From SIG440 sp045648175 (lineage in GTDB: Bacteria > Bacillota > Clostridia > Monoglobales > Monoglobaceae), in contig JAZRNN010000085.1 of assembly GCA_045648175.1 (NCBI GenBank), positions 1-62,125 on the forward strand: 62,125 bases of DNA, given 5' to 3'. The notes beneath the pieces are model-generated. The model was not told the DNA's origin and made no database searches. It worked only from the letters and a program-made list of their open reading frames with translations. The position numbers and the translations under genes are program-made. Positions 25,102 through 33,464 of the stretch are shown in pieces (within the stretch, counting starts at the first letter, position 1; each line of letters starts with the position of its first letter).

Positions 25102-25475
25102 TTAATTTCTTTCATCAGCCAATTTTGCCGCTTCCATATCAATGCCGTTTTGATTGTTAATAACAAACTGAACAAAGTTCTGCACGCCGTATATAAGAAC
25201 ATCCTCGTCAAGCTTAAAATCAACCTGATGAGCCAGCTGATTGATACCCTTTGCCTCGTTTCTTATACCTAAACAATAGAAAATTCAAGTGGTGCATGAA
25301 CCTTGATTTCAACTCCGTAGAGTTCTGACAGGCCGTGCGCCAGTTTTTGTATTCTGTCGTGAATAAATGCACTTAAAGGAACATTGAGCGTAAGGATAGT
25401 CCCCTGCATAAGCGCATAATCAGAAACAATATTCTAAGCCGTGCCGGAATGCAGCTTATTTACTCTGCAGTAAAT
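25102..25475 (-). pseudogene. M20 amidohydrolase remnant
   Basis: Two pieces of an M20 (hippurate-hydrolase-like) peptidase lie in different frames. The upstream piece (about 25475-25270) reads KLHSGTA, then a TAG, then NIVSDYALMQGTILTLNVPL, a dimerisation-domain signature. The downstream piece (about 25260-25102) reads HQVDFKLDEDVLIYGVQNFV and ends at a stop. Both metal-site halves are absent. The gene carries a nonsense codon, a frame change and large deletions. Confidence 0.8.
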
Positions 25476-25535
25476 TTAATTTCAGGTAAATTGATATTTT
25501 CTTCCTGTAATACACCTTGTATAGATAGGCCATAT

Positions 25536-26102
25536 TTAAATCCAATTTATCCAGCTGTGCAACTTCCAGATGCCATCTGTACATTCAAATATTGCGACGG
25601 TACAATTTTCGCAAATTATTTTATCATTTGGAATTTTTACACCCATAACTATATCAAGAAATGTCTTAAGCCAACCGCCGTGGGTAAAAACAGCCACATT
25701 TTCGCAAGTCTCCGTTTCAAGCGTCTTAATGAACTTTGAAATTCTGTTGTTTAACTCTTCATTAGACTCCCCGCCAAATACTGTAAATCCTTCCTTAGCA
25801 ATCAGTATGCGTTGTTCATCTGTAACAACTGAATATGGCTTTCCTGAAAGGTCACCTACATTTGTCTCCCGAAGAAGTTCTGATGTTTCATAACAACATC
25901 CTGCCAAAGTGTTTTCTGCTGTTTCTCTTGCTCTTATCAAATCGCTGGAATAAACCTTATCAAACCTAATATTCTTTAATAATTCACCAGCTCTTTTGGC
26001 CTGAATTTTCCCTAAATCTGTAAGATTTACATCCATCCATCCTGTAAACAGACTTTTTACGTTTGTTTCGCTTTCGCCATGTCTTATAATATAAACTCTC
26101 AA
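25536..26102 (-). CDS. Histidine phosphatase family protein
   Basis: The 188-residue protein has the phosphoglycerate-mutase-like RHG motif with catalytic His (MRVYIIRHGESETN), the Arg in SSDLIRARETAE, the Glu and the second catalytic His in VAVFTHGGWLK. Members include small-molecule phosphatases such as CobC- and GpmB-like enzymes; the substrate is unknown. It appears complete. Its closest neighbours on both sides are pseudogenes. Confidence 0.87.
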   Translation of the reverse strand: MRVYIIRHGESETNVKSLFTGWMDVNLTDLGKIQAKRAGELLKNIRFDKVYSSDLIRARETAENTLAGCCYETSELLRETNVGDLSGKPYSVVTDEQRILIAKEGFTVFGGESNEELNNRISKFIKTLETETCENVAVFTHGGWLKTFLDIVMGVKIPNDKIICENCTVAIFECTDGIWKLHSWINWI

Positions 26103-26158
26103 AAAAAACGCTCCTTTATCATATATGCAATTTTCTATTATACAAAATATCTATCTGC

Positions 26159-26193
26159 ATTTGATTATATCATAAAATTATGATATAATCAAA
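26159..26193. promoter_or_regulatory. Long AT palindrome between divergent genes
   Basis: TTTGATTATATCAT and ATGATATAATCAAA form arms of 14 bases around a short centre, between the phosphatase gene and the LysR pseudogene. It is a candidate operator for the former LysR regulator. Confidence 0.5.
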
Positions 26194-26243
26194 TACAAAT
26201 AACATTTTATTTGATATAATTAAAACTTATAAGGAATTCTGTT

Positions 26244-26771
26244 ATGAATACTGCTGAAAAATACGTTTATAAAGTATACCGTGAAAAAAGCTTTTCAGAA
26301 GCCGCAAAAAAGAAAAATATATGATTGGCCCAAAAACTATCCAGGGATAAAAAATTACAAAAATATTCCCTTACATTTGATGAACTATTGACAGGTGAAT
26401 ATCCACCCGAAAAAGAAATAACAGACTGGAGTTTGTTTGAAAGCGTAAAACTGTTCAGAGCAGGCTCAAATACAAAAACCTGGAAGTCATTTTCAAAATT
26501 TAATAAAATAACCGCACCTGAACCTTATCATATAGTCCATCATCGCAGACTTGATATGCAATACAACATGATGAAGTAAGGAATGGGCGCCATACTGATG
26601 CCGCGAAGCTCAATTATTGCAAAAGGTGATGACGCAGACCTCTGTTATTTTGACGTGAAGCTTCCTGATAATACACGAGAGATAATGCTTATATACAACG
26701 AGAACTCACTGCCTTCACAATGCGTCAGAGATTTTATAAAAATCGCAAAGGAAATGTATCCTCAAAAATAA
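26244..26771 (+). pseudogene. LysR-family regulator with two in-frame stops
   Basis: One plus-strand frame begins MNTAEKYVYKVYREKSFSEA, the start of a LysR helix-turn-helix, and ends with a LysR effector-domain tail (GMGAILMPRSS, then PSQCVRDFIKIAKEMY). TGA at 26322-26324 and TAA at 26577-26579 interrupt it. At 176 codons it is far below the usual 290-300, so the second half of the HTH and much of the effector domain are deleted. Confidence 0.8.
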
Positions 26772-26776
26772 GATAT

Positions 26777-26810
26777 AAACCGCCCCTAAGCTGTGCTTAG
26801 GGGCGGTTTG
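26777..26810. terminator. Strong hairpin terminator
   Basis: AAACCGCCCCTAAG and CTTAGGGGCGGTTT form a GC-rich 14-base-pair stem just after the LysR pseudogene. The T-run is short. Confidence 0.75.
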
Positions 26811-26851
26811 TGTCTCACTTGACTTTGTCACTACTACTCTTTTTAGGAATT

Positions 26852-26917
26852 TTAAGCTTGAAAACAAACTTTTTCGTGGTTTAAAATATTCTTTTCGTCA
26901 AAGACCTTTTTGATGCC
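26852..26917 (-). pseudogene. C-terminal scrap of an FAD-linked oxidase (GlcD-like)
   Basis: A 21-codon frame reads GIKKVFDEKNILNHEKVCFQA and stop. It matches the conserved end of glycolate-oxidase GlcD-type flavoproteins (x-IKKxFDPxxILNPGKV). No other part of the gene is present between here and the alcohol dehydrogenase. Confidence 0.6.
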
Positions 26918-26947
26918 CTGCGTAATTCAAAATTCATATATCCGTCA

Positions 26948-28117
26948 TTACAGACACATTCCAAAAATTTCTTTTATTACATCAAAGTCCATATTGACAT
27001 AAGTTTTAACCACTCTTTGTCTGCCAAAGGTGCAAAGGTCTGCAAGTCTTTCGATACAAGTTTCATCAAGTTCAAAATCCGCAAGGCAACTTGGCATATC
27101 CAGTGATTTAAAGAATTCTGCCAATTTTTCTATACCCATCCTTGCGGCAGATTCGTCATCAACCTCGGTGCAATCCCACACTCTGCGTGCAAACTGTGCA
27201 AAACGGGAAATGTTGTATTTATACATATATCTCGCCCAGGCAGGGAAAAGCATCGCAAGGCCCGCTCCGTGAGCAATCCTATCATACTCACCGCTGAGAG
27301 CGTGCTCTAACTGATGTACCGGAAGAGCATAATCTCGTCCGCAGCATGTGAGGTCGTTGTGAGAGAGACTTGATGCCCACATCATATTAGCACGGGCATC
27401 ATAATCCCATGGGTTTTGCATAAGGGTTGCCCCTGCGCTAATTGTTGCCTTTAAAACGCTCTCGGCAATTCGGTCGGTAATGTCTACCGGCTCACCTGGC
27501 ATAAAATATCTCTCCATTGTGTGAGCCATAATATCAACTACCCCGCAGGCGGTCTGATACTTTGATACAGAATATGTAAGCTCGGGGTTCATAATGGCAA
27601 ATTTACATCTGTTGAAATCACTGTTAAATCCGCGCTTCAGATTAAGCTCCATATTGGTGATAACAGCAGACGAACTCATTTCACTGCCTGCCGCAGCAAT
27701 GGTAAGAATACATCCAACGGGCAGGGAATTTTCAGCCTTAGCTTTGCCTGTGGGGAAGTCCCAAGGGTCACATTCTGCACAAGCCCCTGCAGCAGTAAAT
27801 TTAGAAGAGTCAAGAACGCTTCCTCCGCCTACCGCAAGAATCATCTGAACCTTATTTTCTTTTACAACCTTCACCGCATCTCTTACAAACGAAAGCTTGG
27901 GGTTTGGCTCTACCCCGCCCATTTCAACAACATTTATGGCGTTTTCTTTAAGTGAGTTCATAACCTCGTCATAAAGTCCTGACTTCTTGATACTGCTTTG
28001 CCCGTACTGGAGCATTATATTGCTGTATCCATATTCCTTGATTATTTTACCTACTTCCTTGTGTCTGTCCTTTCCAAAAAACACCTTGGTAGGCGCATAG
28101 TATATAAAATCCTTCAT
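26948..28117 (-). CDS. Iron-containing alcohol dehydrogenase
   Basis: The 389-residue protein belongs to group III NAD(P)-dependent alcohol dehydrogenases, closest in pattern to butanol dehydrogenase (BdhA/YqhD). GGGS in ILAVGGGSVLDSSK binds the nucleotide, and the metal site is seen as the Asp and His in VVDIMAHTMERY, and His in HQLEHALSGEYDRIAHGAG. It probably interconverts aldehydes and alcohols in fermentation. GAGGTGATAAAATT precedes the ATG at 28117. It stands apart from glmM, which ends in a terminator just upstream. Confidence 0.92.
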   Translation of the reverse strand: MKDFIYYAPTKVFFGKDRHKEVGKIIKEYGYSNIMLQYGQSSIKKSGLYDEVMNSLKENAINVVEMGGVEPNPKLSFVRDAVKVVKENKVQMILAVGGGSVLDSSKFTAAGACAECDPWDFPTGKAKAENSLPVGCILTIAAAGSEMSSSAVITNMELNLKRGFNSDFNRCKFAIMNPELTYSVSKYQTACGVVDIMAHTMERYFMPGEPVDITDRIAESVLKATISAGATLMQNPWDYDARANMMWASSLSHNDLTCCGRDYALPVHQLEHALSGEYDRIAHGAGLAMLFPAWARYMYKYNISRFAQFARRVWDCTEVDDESAARMGIEKLAEFFKSLDMPSCLADFELDETCIERLADLCTFGRQRVVKTYVNMDFDVIKEIFGMCL

Positions 28118-28147
28118 AATTTTATCACCTCGAACTGTATTTATCGC

Positions 28148-28182
28148 AAAAGGCGTTTTTGACAACAATCAAAAACGCCTAA
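28148..28182 (-). terminator. Terminator of the nagB-glmM transcript
   Basis: AGGCGTTTTTGA pairs with TCAAAAACGCCT and TTTT follows on the minus strand, 12 bases after the glmM stop. Confidence 0.85.
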
Positions 28183-28193
28183 GCTTTTTATTT

Positions 28194-29540
28194 TTAATTA
28201 AGAGCATAGCCCTTTTCTTTCATTACATCGACAACTCTGTTTGCCATTATAGCACAAATTGTCTCACCCTTTGCCTCCACCATTACACGGATAAGGGGCT
28301 CGGTACCGCTTTTGCGGAACAAAATTCTGCCATCATTTCCAAGGTCCCTTTCAACCTCAGCAACTGCCGCTTTGACATCAGGGTCATTAAGAGGTGCATC
28401 TTTGTCAGTAACACGAACATTGACAAGGAGCTGTGGAAATCTTTCATAACCGTCGCTGAGCTTTGATGCAGGAAGCTTGCTTTCAATCAGAACCTCCATT
28501 ATCTTAATAGCTGTAATAAGCCCGTCACCTGTTGAGGCAAATTTAGAAAAGATAATATGTCCTGATTCCTCGCCACCAAGGCAATAATCGTTAGCCAGCA
28601 TTGCCTCATAAACATATTTGTCACCAACATCTGTCTTAACATAATCAATGCCGATTTCGTCAAACGCCTTATAAAGACCGAAGTTTGACATAACTGTTGT
28701 TGCAACTGTGTTGTTGTTAAGCTGCCCTTTTTCCTTCATATACTTGCCGCAAAAATACATAATATTGTCGCCTGTCATTACATTACCACGCTCGTCAACA
28801 GCAAGGCAACGGTCAGCATCACCGTCAAAGGCAAAGCCAATATCAAGGTTGTTTTCCTTTACAAATTTGCAAAGGCCTTCCATATGAGTGGAGCCACATC
28901 CCTGGTTTATATTAAAACCGTTTGGCTGATTTCCTATAACATAAGTCTCTGCACCAAGGGTATCAAATATGTTTTTTGCAAGCATCCATGTACTACCGTT
29001 TGAGCAGTCAATGCCTACCTTAATTCCCTTATAGGAATTCCGAGCAAGAGAGATAATATAGCCTGTGTAACGGTTTCTGCCCGCAACATAGTCGATTGTT
29101 CTGCCTATATTCTCGCCGGTAGCAAGAGGCAATTCGTCGATAACACCGTCAATGTATGCCTCAATGTCGGCAATAATCGACTCGGACATTTTTTCGCCCT
29201 TGCTGTTTATCAATTTAATTCCGTTGTCGTAATAGGGGTTGTGACTTGCAGAAATCATTATACCGCAGTCAAAATCCTCGGTACGCACCACATATGAAAC
29301 CGAAGGTGTTGTGGTAACGTGCAAAAGATGTGCATCTGCACCGCTGGCTGTAAGACCGGCAGCAAGAGCATATTCAAACATATAGCTTGAACGTCTTGTA
29401 TCCTTGCCGATAACCACATTGCACTTGTGTTCCTTACCGTAATGCCAGCCAAGGTATCTGCCTATTTTAAATGCGTGTTCAACCGTTAAGTTAACGTTGG
29501 CTTCACCTCTGAAACCGTCTGTTCCAAAATATTTTCCCAT
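28194..29540 (-). CDS. glmM: Phosphoglucosamine mutase
   Basis: GlmM converts glucosamine-6-phosphate to glucosamine-1-phosphate on the way to UDP-GlcNAc for peptidoglycan. The 448-residue protein has the phosphoserine loop ISASHNPYYDNGIKL, the Mg-binding AFDGDADRC and the sugar-binding GGEESGH and RKSGTEPLIR motifs. It follows nagB after 41 bases without a terminator. Both are therefore downstream of the glmS-type ribozyme in the nagB leader. Confidence 0.96.
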   Translation of the reverse strand: MGKYFGTDGFRGEANVNLTVEHAFKIGRYLGWHYGKEHKCNVVIGKDTRRSSYMFEYALAAGLTASGADAHLLHVTTTPSVSYVVRTEDFDCGIMISASHNPYYDNGIKLINSKGEKMSESIIADIEAYIDGVIDELPLATGENIGRTIDYVAGRNRYTGYIISLARNSYKGIKVGIDCSNGSTWMLAKNIFDTLGAETYVIGNQPNGFNINQGCGSTHMEGLCKFVKENNLDIGFAFDGDADRCLAVDERGNVMTGDNIMYFCGKYMKEKGQLNNNTVATTVMSNFGLYKAFDEIGIDYVKTDVGDKYVYEAMLANDYCLGGEESGHIIFSKFASTGDGLITAIKIMEVLIESKLPASKLSDGYERFPQLLVNVRVTDKDAPLNDPDVKAAVAEVERDLGNDGRILFRKSGTEPLIRVMVEAKGETICAIMANRVVDVMKEKGYALN

Positions 29541-29581
29541 TAAAAATATCCTCTCGTTTTAATTTTTAATATTCCGTTACC

Positions 29582-30292
29582 TTAATTCTCGCTGAAAATG
29601 ACAGTCACATCAGGATGCAACTGAAGAATTGAAGCCGGAACAAGGGGAGTAATAGGACCATTGAATGATTTTTCAACAATATCCTTTTTGTTCTTTCCGT
29701 TTGCGATAAGCAGTATCTTTTTTGCCTGCATAATTGACATCATACCCATAGTTATTGCCTTTTTAGGAACATCGTCCTTAGATGCAAAGAAACGAGCATT
29801 TGCCTCAATTGTAGACTCATCAAGGGCAACCTCGTGAGTTTCACCAACAAACACCTCGTCAGGCTCGTTAAAGCCGATATGGCCATCTAAACCAATTCCC
29901 AAAAGCTGCAGGTCTATTCCGCCTAAAGATTTAATAAGCTCGTCATAACGCTTACCTTCTTCTGCAAGGTCTGCCGCACATCCGTCAGGAACAAAAGTTT
30001 TTGTTCTATCAATATTAATTTTATTAAACAGATTATTATCCATAAAATATCTGTAGCTCTGGTCGTTGTCACCCTTTAATCCCTGATATTCGTCAAGGTT
30101 TACAGATGTAATCTGTGAAAAATCCACATCCCCTGCCTTATTATACTCTGCAAGCTTTTCATAAGTGCCAAGTGGTGTTGAGCCCGTTGCAAGACCAAGT
30201 ACCGAGCAAGGCTTTGAAATCACCTGTGCTGCTATAATATTTGCTGCCTTTTTACTTAATTCGTCATAATTGTTTACTTTAATAAAATTCAT
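29582..30292 (-). CDS. nagB: Glucosamine-6-phosphate deaminase/isomerase, possibly used for synthesis
   Basis: NagB catalyses the reversible reaction glucosamine-6-phosphate + water to fructose-6-phosphate + ammonia. The 236-residue protein has GLATGSTPLGTY (phosphate loop), the catalytic Asp in VNLDEY, and GIGLDGHIGFNEP with the active-site His and Glu. AAGGAGAG precedes the ATG. There is no nagA or PTS gene nearby, as a catabolic NagB would often have. Instead it lies behind a glmS-type ribozyme and is followed by glmM, which points to an amination role in amino-sugar synthesis. That direction is an inference from context. Confidence 0.93.
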   Translation of the reverse strand: MNFIKVNNYDELSKKAANIIAAQVISKPCSVLGLATGSTPLGTYEKLAEYNKAGDVDFSQITSVNLDEYQGLKGDNDQSYRYFMDNNLFNKINIDRTKTFVPDGCAADLAEEGKRYDELIKSLGGIDLQLLGIGLDGHIGFNEPDEVFVGETHEVALDESTIEANARFFASKDDVPKKAITMGMMSIMQAKKILLIANGKNKKDIVEKSFNGPITPLVPASILQLHPDVTVIFSEN

Positions 30293-30339
30293 ATATACTC
30301 TCCTTATACCAAATACCTGTGTGGACAGGTTAAATTTAC

Positions 30340-30495
30340 TAACCCAAATAATTGGATTTGCCCTTTAAATGCACCTTTGTCTTTTTGTATGCATTCTTAC
30401 GACACAGGCTAGTGCCGAAGAAGTACCCGCCGAAAACTTCGAATTTCTTCTTACCTCGTCACCGCACATATGTTTTTGCACGGTCTGGCGCTAAA
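30340..30495 (-). ncRNA. glmS-class self-cleaving ribozyme in the nagB leader
   Basis: The minus strand carries the conserved core in order: A|GCGCCAGA at the cleavage site (between 30492 and 30491), GACGAGG (30460-30454), TTCGGCGG (30434-30427), and TCGTAAGAATGC (30402-30391), joined by stems such as AAGAAG/CTTCTT and ATGCA/TGCAT. In this class glucosamine-6-phosphate acts as the cofactor for self-cleavage, and cleaved mRNA is degraded. The reference target is glmS; here the next genes are nagB and glmM. A TATAAT box lies at 30503-30498 but lacks a good -35. Confidence 0.9.
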
Positions 30496-30586
30496 CAATT
30501 ATACCGCAAGAGATTCGGTACTGTTTTACACAGCAACCTTTTCAGCGTCCCCGACCCTGAATATATTTGTTTACTGTATATTGCAG

Positions 30587-31243
30587 CTAAATTTTAGTTA
30601 CAATATTCTCCTGACTTTTAAATATAGAATTTTCTTTCAGATATCCCCTTACCCTTGAAAGCGGATAAACGGTGCAATTTTTGCCAATTACTGTACCGGG
30701 ACAAAGGACGCTGTTGCAGCCCACCTCGGTGAAATCGCCCACCATTGCACCAAACTTTTTAAGACCTGTCTCAATTTTTTCATTTCCATTCTTTATTGTA
30801 ACAAGAGTTTTGTCACTTTTAACATTTGATGTGACAGCCCCTGCCCCAAGATGAGACTTGAATCCAAGAATTGAATCGCCCACATAGTTGAAATGCGGAA
30901 TCTGAACATTGTCAAAAATAATTGAGTTTTTCATCTCGGTAGAATTTCCTACTACACAATTCTTTCCTACAATAACTCCGCCACGAATAAAGGCGCTGTG
31001 TCTTATCTCAGAATCTTCGTCAATTATACAGGGTGCGGCAATGTATGCCGAAGGATACACTTTTGCCGATTTTGCAATCCATACCTGCGGCTGAACCTCG
31101 TCAAACTTTTCTTTGTCAAGCGTTTCGCCTAAAGCAATTACAAAATCTTTAATCTTACCCAAGGCCTGCCAAGGATATTCGCACTCTAACAAAAGAGATG
31201 ACGCAATTGTATATTTCAGGTCAAAAAGCTCTGCAGTCTTCAT
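30587..31243 (-). CDS. Left-handed beta-helix acyltransferase-like protein
   Basis: The 218-residue protein has hexapeptide repeats (about 55-205, for example VGNSTEMKNSIIF and LGAGAVTSNVKS) that form a left-handed beta-helix as in the acetyltransferase half of GlmU. It has no N-terminal nucleotidyltransferase domain, although close relatives are often labelled UDP-GlcNAc pyrophosphorylase. Position just before the nagB-glmM leader supports a role in amino-sugar acetylation, but the substrate is not shown. AAAGGAGGTGAG precedes the ATG. Confidence 0.8.
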   Translation of the reverse strand: MKTAELFDLKYTIASSLLLECEYPWQALGKIKDFVIALGETLDKEKFDEVQPQVWIAKSAKVYPSAYIAAPCIIDEDSEIRHSAFIRGGVIVGKNCVVGNSTEMKNSIIFDNVQIPHFNYVGDSILGFKSHLGAGAVTSNVKSDKTLVTIKNGNEKIETGLKKFGAMVGDFTEVGCNSVLCPGTVIGKNCTVYPLSRVRGYLKENSIFKSQENIVTKI

Positions 31244-31268
31244 ATTTTCTCACCTCCTTTACCTGAAT

Positions 31269-31297
31269 ATTTTAACTTATTTTTTGATTTTTTGCAA
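31269..31297 (-). promoter_or_regulatory. Promoter of the beta-helix gene
   Basis: TTGCAA (31297-31292), 17 bases, TAAAAT (31274-31269). This promoter may also supply the nagB leader, since I see no terminator between the genes. Confidence 0.65.
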
Positions 31298-31337
31298 TAG
31301 TTTTATTCAATAAATATGTTTCGCACATAAAAATATA

Positions 31338-32078
31338 TTATTCATATTCGACCGAGAGTAGTGTCAATCCCTTGCCGGGAAGAGTCTCACCCGCAAACTC
31401 ACGATTTTTTGTTTCAAAAACCTTGGCTATGCTGTCTGCACTGCGTTTGCCTGTGCCTATCTCTAACAAAGTTCCTGCCATGATGCGGACCATATTATAA
31501 AGAAATCCGTCCCCCGTAACAGCAAAAACCACATCGTCCCCAAATCGCTGAACACCAACGCTGTATATTGTTCGTACTGTTGATTTTTTAAATCTTTTAA
31601 CCGACGAAAAACCAACAAAGTCGTGTTCGCCCAAAAATTCCTTTGCGGCAGACTGCATCGCCTCAACATCTAAGGCATCTGTCACCGTATACATAAATCT
31701 ATGTTCAAACACATCGGGAACAGTGCTATTGTGTATGCGATAAAGGTAGGTTTTGCGTTTTACATTCAGCCTTGCGTGAAAACGTTCGTCTGCCTGGCAT
31801 AACACTGTCACCGCAATATCATCGGGAAGATATTTATTGAGATATTCCAGAATTTCATCATCACTAATCTCAGTATTGATTTTAAAGCTTGCAACCTGAC
31901 CTTTAGCGTGAACACCCTTGTCTGTCCTGCCAGAGCCGTGAATTTCAACCTTATGCCCCGTCATTTTCTCTAAGATATCTTCTATTTTACCCTGAATGGT
32001 ATTTGGGGTATTGCCCTGTCTTTGCCAGCCATTATACCTTGTGCCGTCATATTGAACTGTAATTTTATAATTTTTCAT
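31338..32078 (-). CDS. truA: tRNA pseudouridine(38-40) synthase
   Basis: TruA isomerises uridines 38, 39 and 40 in the tRNA anticodon arm. The 246-residue protein has the catalytic Asp53 in GSGRTDKGVHAKGQ, the tyrosine-containing KTYLYRIHN segment and the C-terminal FLYNMVRIMAGTLLEIG. It starts directly after the PBP stop and is the last gene of the wall-synthesis operon. Confidence 0.95.
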   Translation of the reverse strand: MKNYKITVQYDGTRYNGWQRQGNTPNTIQGKIEDILEKMTGHKVEIHGSGRTDKGVHAKGQVASFKINTEISDDEILEYLNKYLPDDIAVTVLCQADERFHARLNVKRKTYLYRIHNSTVPDVFEHRFMYTVTDALDVEAMQSAAKEFLGEHDFVGFSSVKRFKKSTVRTIYSVGVQRFGDDVVFAVTGDGFLYNMVRIMAGTLLEIGTGKRSADSIAKVFETKNREFAGETLPGKGLTLLSVEYE

Positions 32079-33464
32079 TTACTTTACCTGCTTTGCAAGA
32101 TACATATTCATCACCCTGCCCGCAATGGGTGCTGCCGCATCGCCGCCGCTTCGGTCGGCATTTTCCAAAACCACTGCAATTGCAATTTGTGGGTCTTCTG
32201 CCGGAGCATAACCGACAAACCAGGCATGGTCTGATGCAGTTTCATTCTCGGCCGTCCCCGTTTTGCCCGCAACTGTAATACTGCTGATTTGAGCACGGGT
32301 GCCTGTTCCACTCTTTACAGTATCTACCATAAGCTGCTGAATATATTTTGCACAATCCGTTGATACGGATTGCCCTGTTATCTTTGCTGCCGTTTTGCTT
32401 ACTGTAATATCATTCTTTGTTACACTTTCAACCACATACGGCCTTACCATTTGCCCATTGTTTGCCACAGCCGAGCAAATCATTGCCATTTGTATGGGCG
32501 TTGTAAGAAGCCGACCCTGTCCGATACTCACAAGAGCACTGTCTTCTTTGGTCATCTTTTTATATTCTATGCGACTGCTTTCTGTCGGTATATCAAATCC
32601 CAGTGGTGAATTTATTCCAAAACGCTCTGCAATCTCGGTAATCTTTTCACTGCCAAGCTCATAACCTACCGTACAGAACACCTGATTGCTTGACACACTA
32701 AACGCACGTTCTAAACTGATTTCACCATATTCCTTGTTGTTGTAATTCTCAACCTTTAAATCCCCTGCAGTAAAGCTGCCTGTGTCCTCAAATATACGCT
32801 CCTTCATTCCATTTTCAAATGCTGCCGCCGCTGTCACAATCTTATATGTCGAGCCTGGAGGATAAAGTCCCTGAACTGCCCTTGCAATAAGCGGAGAATT
32901 TTCGTCCTCAACAATGTTATTCCATTGTTTTTCAAGAGCCACTGCATCCGGGTCAAAATCAGGAAGACTAACCATTGCAATAACTGCACCTGTTTTGGGA
33001 TTCATTGCAACAATTGCGCCCTTTTTTCCTTTCATTTGCTCATAGGCATATTTCTGAACAGAATTATCAATTGTCAAATTAAGGTCAAAACCCTTTTTCT
33101 TGTCACCTTGAAAAAGATCAAGGTCACCCTTGCCAAGAAGTTCGCCGTCGTACTCACGCTCAAGCAAACTCTTGCCGTAGACCTGAGAACAATACCCGAT
33201 AACGTGGCTATATAGCCTTCCTTGGGGATATACACGTTGGATAGTGTCACCATTCTCAACAGTTTCTGCCAGAACAAGACCGTTTTTATCATAGATTGTG
33301 CCACGTGTAACATATCTTTCATCGTCCCACTGCCGTCGGTTATACGGATTTGTCGAAACATTATCCGCCTGAAAGAGATTGAAATACAAAAGATATGTCA
33401 AAAGTGCCAGAAACAAGGCGGAAATAACAATCAAAACACGAATAATTTTTTTATTCACATTCAT
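32079..33464 (-). CDS. Class B penicillin-binding protein (PbpA-like transpeptidase)
   Basis: The 461-residue protein cross-links peptidoglycan as partner of the SEDS glycosyltransferase encoded just upstream. It has one N-terminal membrane helix (about 8-30), a short dimerisation domain and a transpeptidase domain with SxxK (PPGSTYKIV), SxN (VSSNQVF) and KTG (AGKTGTAE). There are no PASTA repeats, so it is unlike SpoVD or PBP2x and close in size to mycobacterial PbpA. Its start overlaps the SEDS gene by 14 bases. Confidence 0.93.
   Translation of the reverse strand: MNVNKKIIRVLIVISALFLALLTYLLYFNLFQADNVSTNPYNRRQWDDERYVTRGTIYDKNGLVLAETVENGDTIQRVYPQGRLYSHVIGYCSQVYGKSLLEREYDGELLGKGDLDLFQGDKKKGFDLNLTIDNSVQKYAYEQMKGKKGAIVAMNPKTGAVIAMVSLPDFDPDAVALEKQWNNIVEDENSPLIARAVQGLYPPGSTYKIVTAAAAFENGMKERIFEDTGSFTAGDLKVENYNNKEYGEISLERAFSVSSNQVFCTVGYELGSEKITEIAERFGINSPLGFDIPTESSRIEYKKMTKEDSALVSIGQGRLLTTPIQMAMICSAVANNGQMVRPYVVESVTKNDITVSKTAAKITGQSVSTDCAKYIQQLMVDTVKSGTGTRAQISSITVAGKTGTAENETASDHAWFVGYAPAEDPQIAIAVVLENADRSGGDAAAPIAGRVMNMYLAKQVK

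Noticed and set aside
26322..26579. Stop-codon readthrough or selenocysteine use in the LysR frame
   Set aside because: One stop is TGA and the other TAA, no SECIS-like hairpin follows the TGA, and large parts of the domain are missing. Decay explains it better.
30352..30597. An 81-residue plus-strand ORF opposite the nagB leader
   Set aside because: It lies exactly over the conserved blocks of the ribozyme on the other strand. The apparent protein pattern comes from the RNA constraint, and it has no ribosome-binding site.
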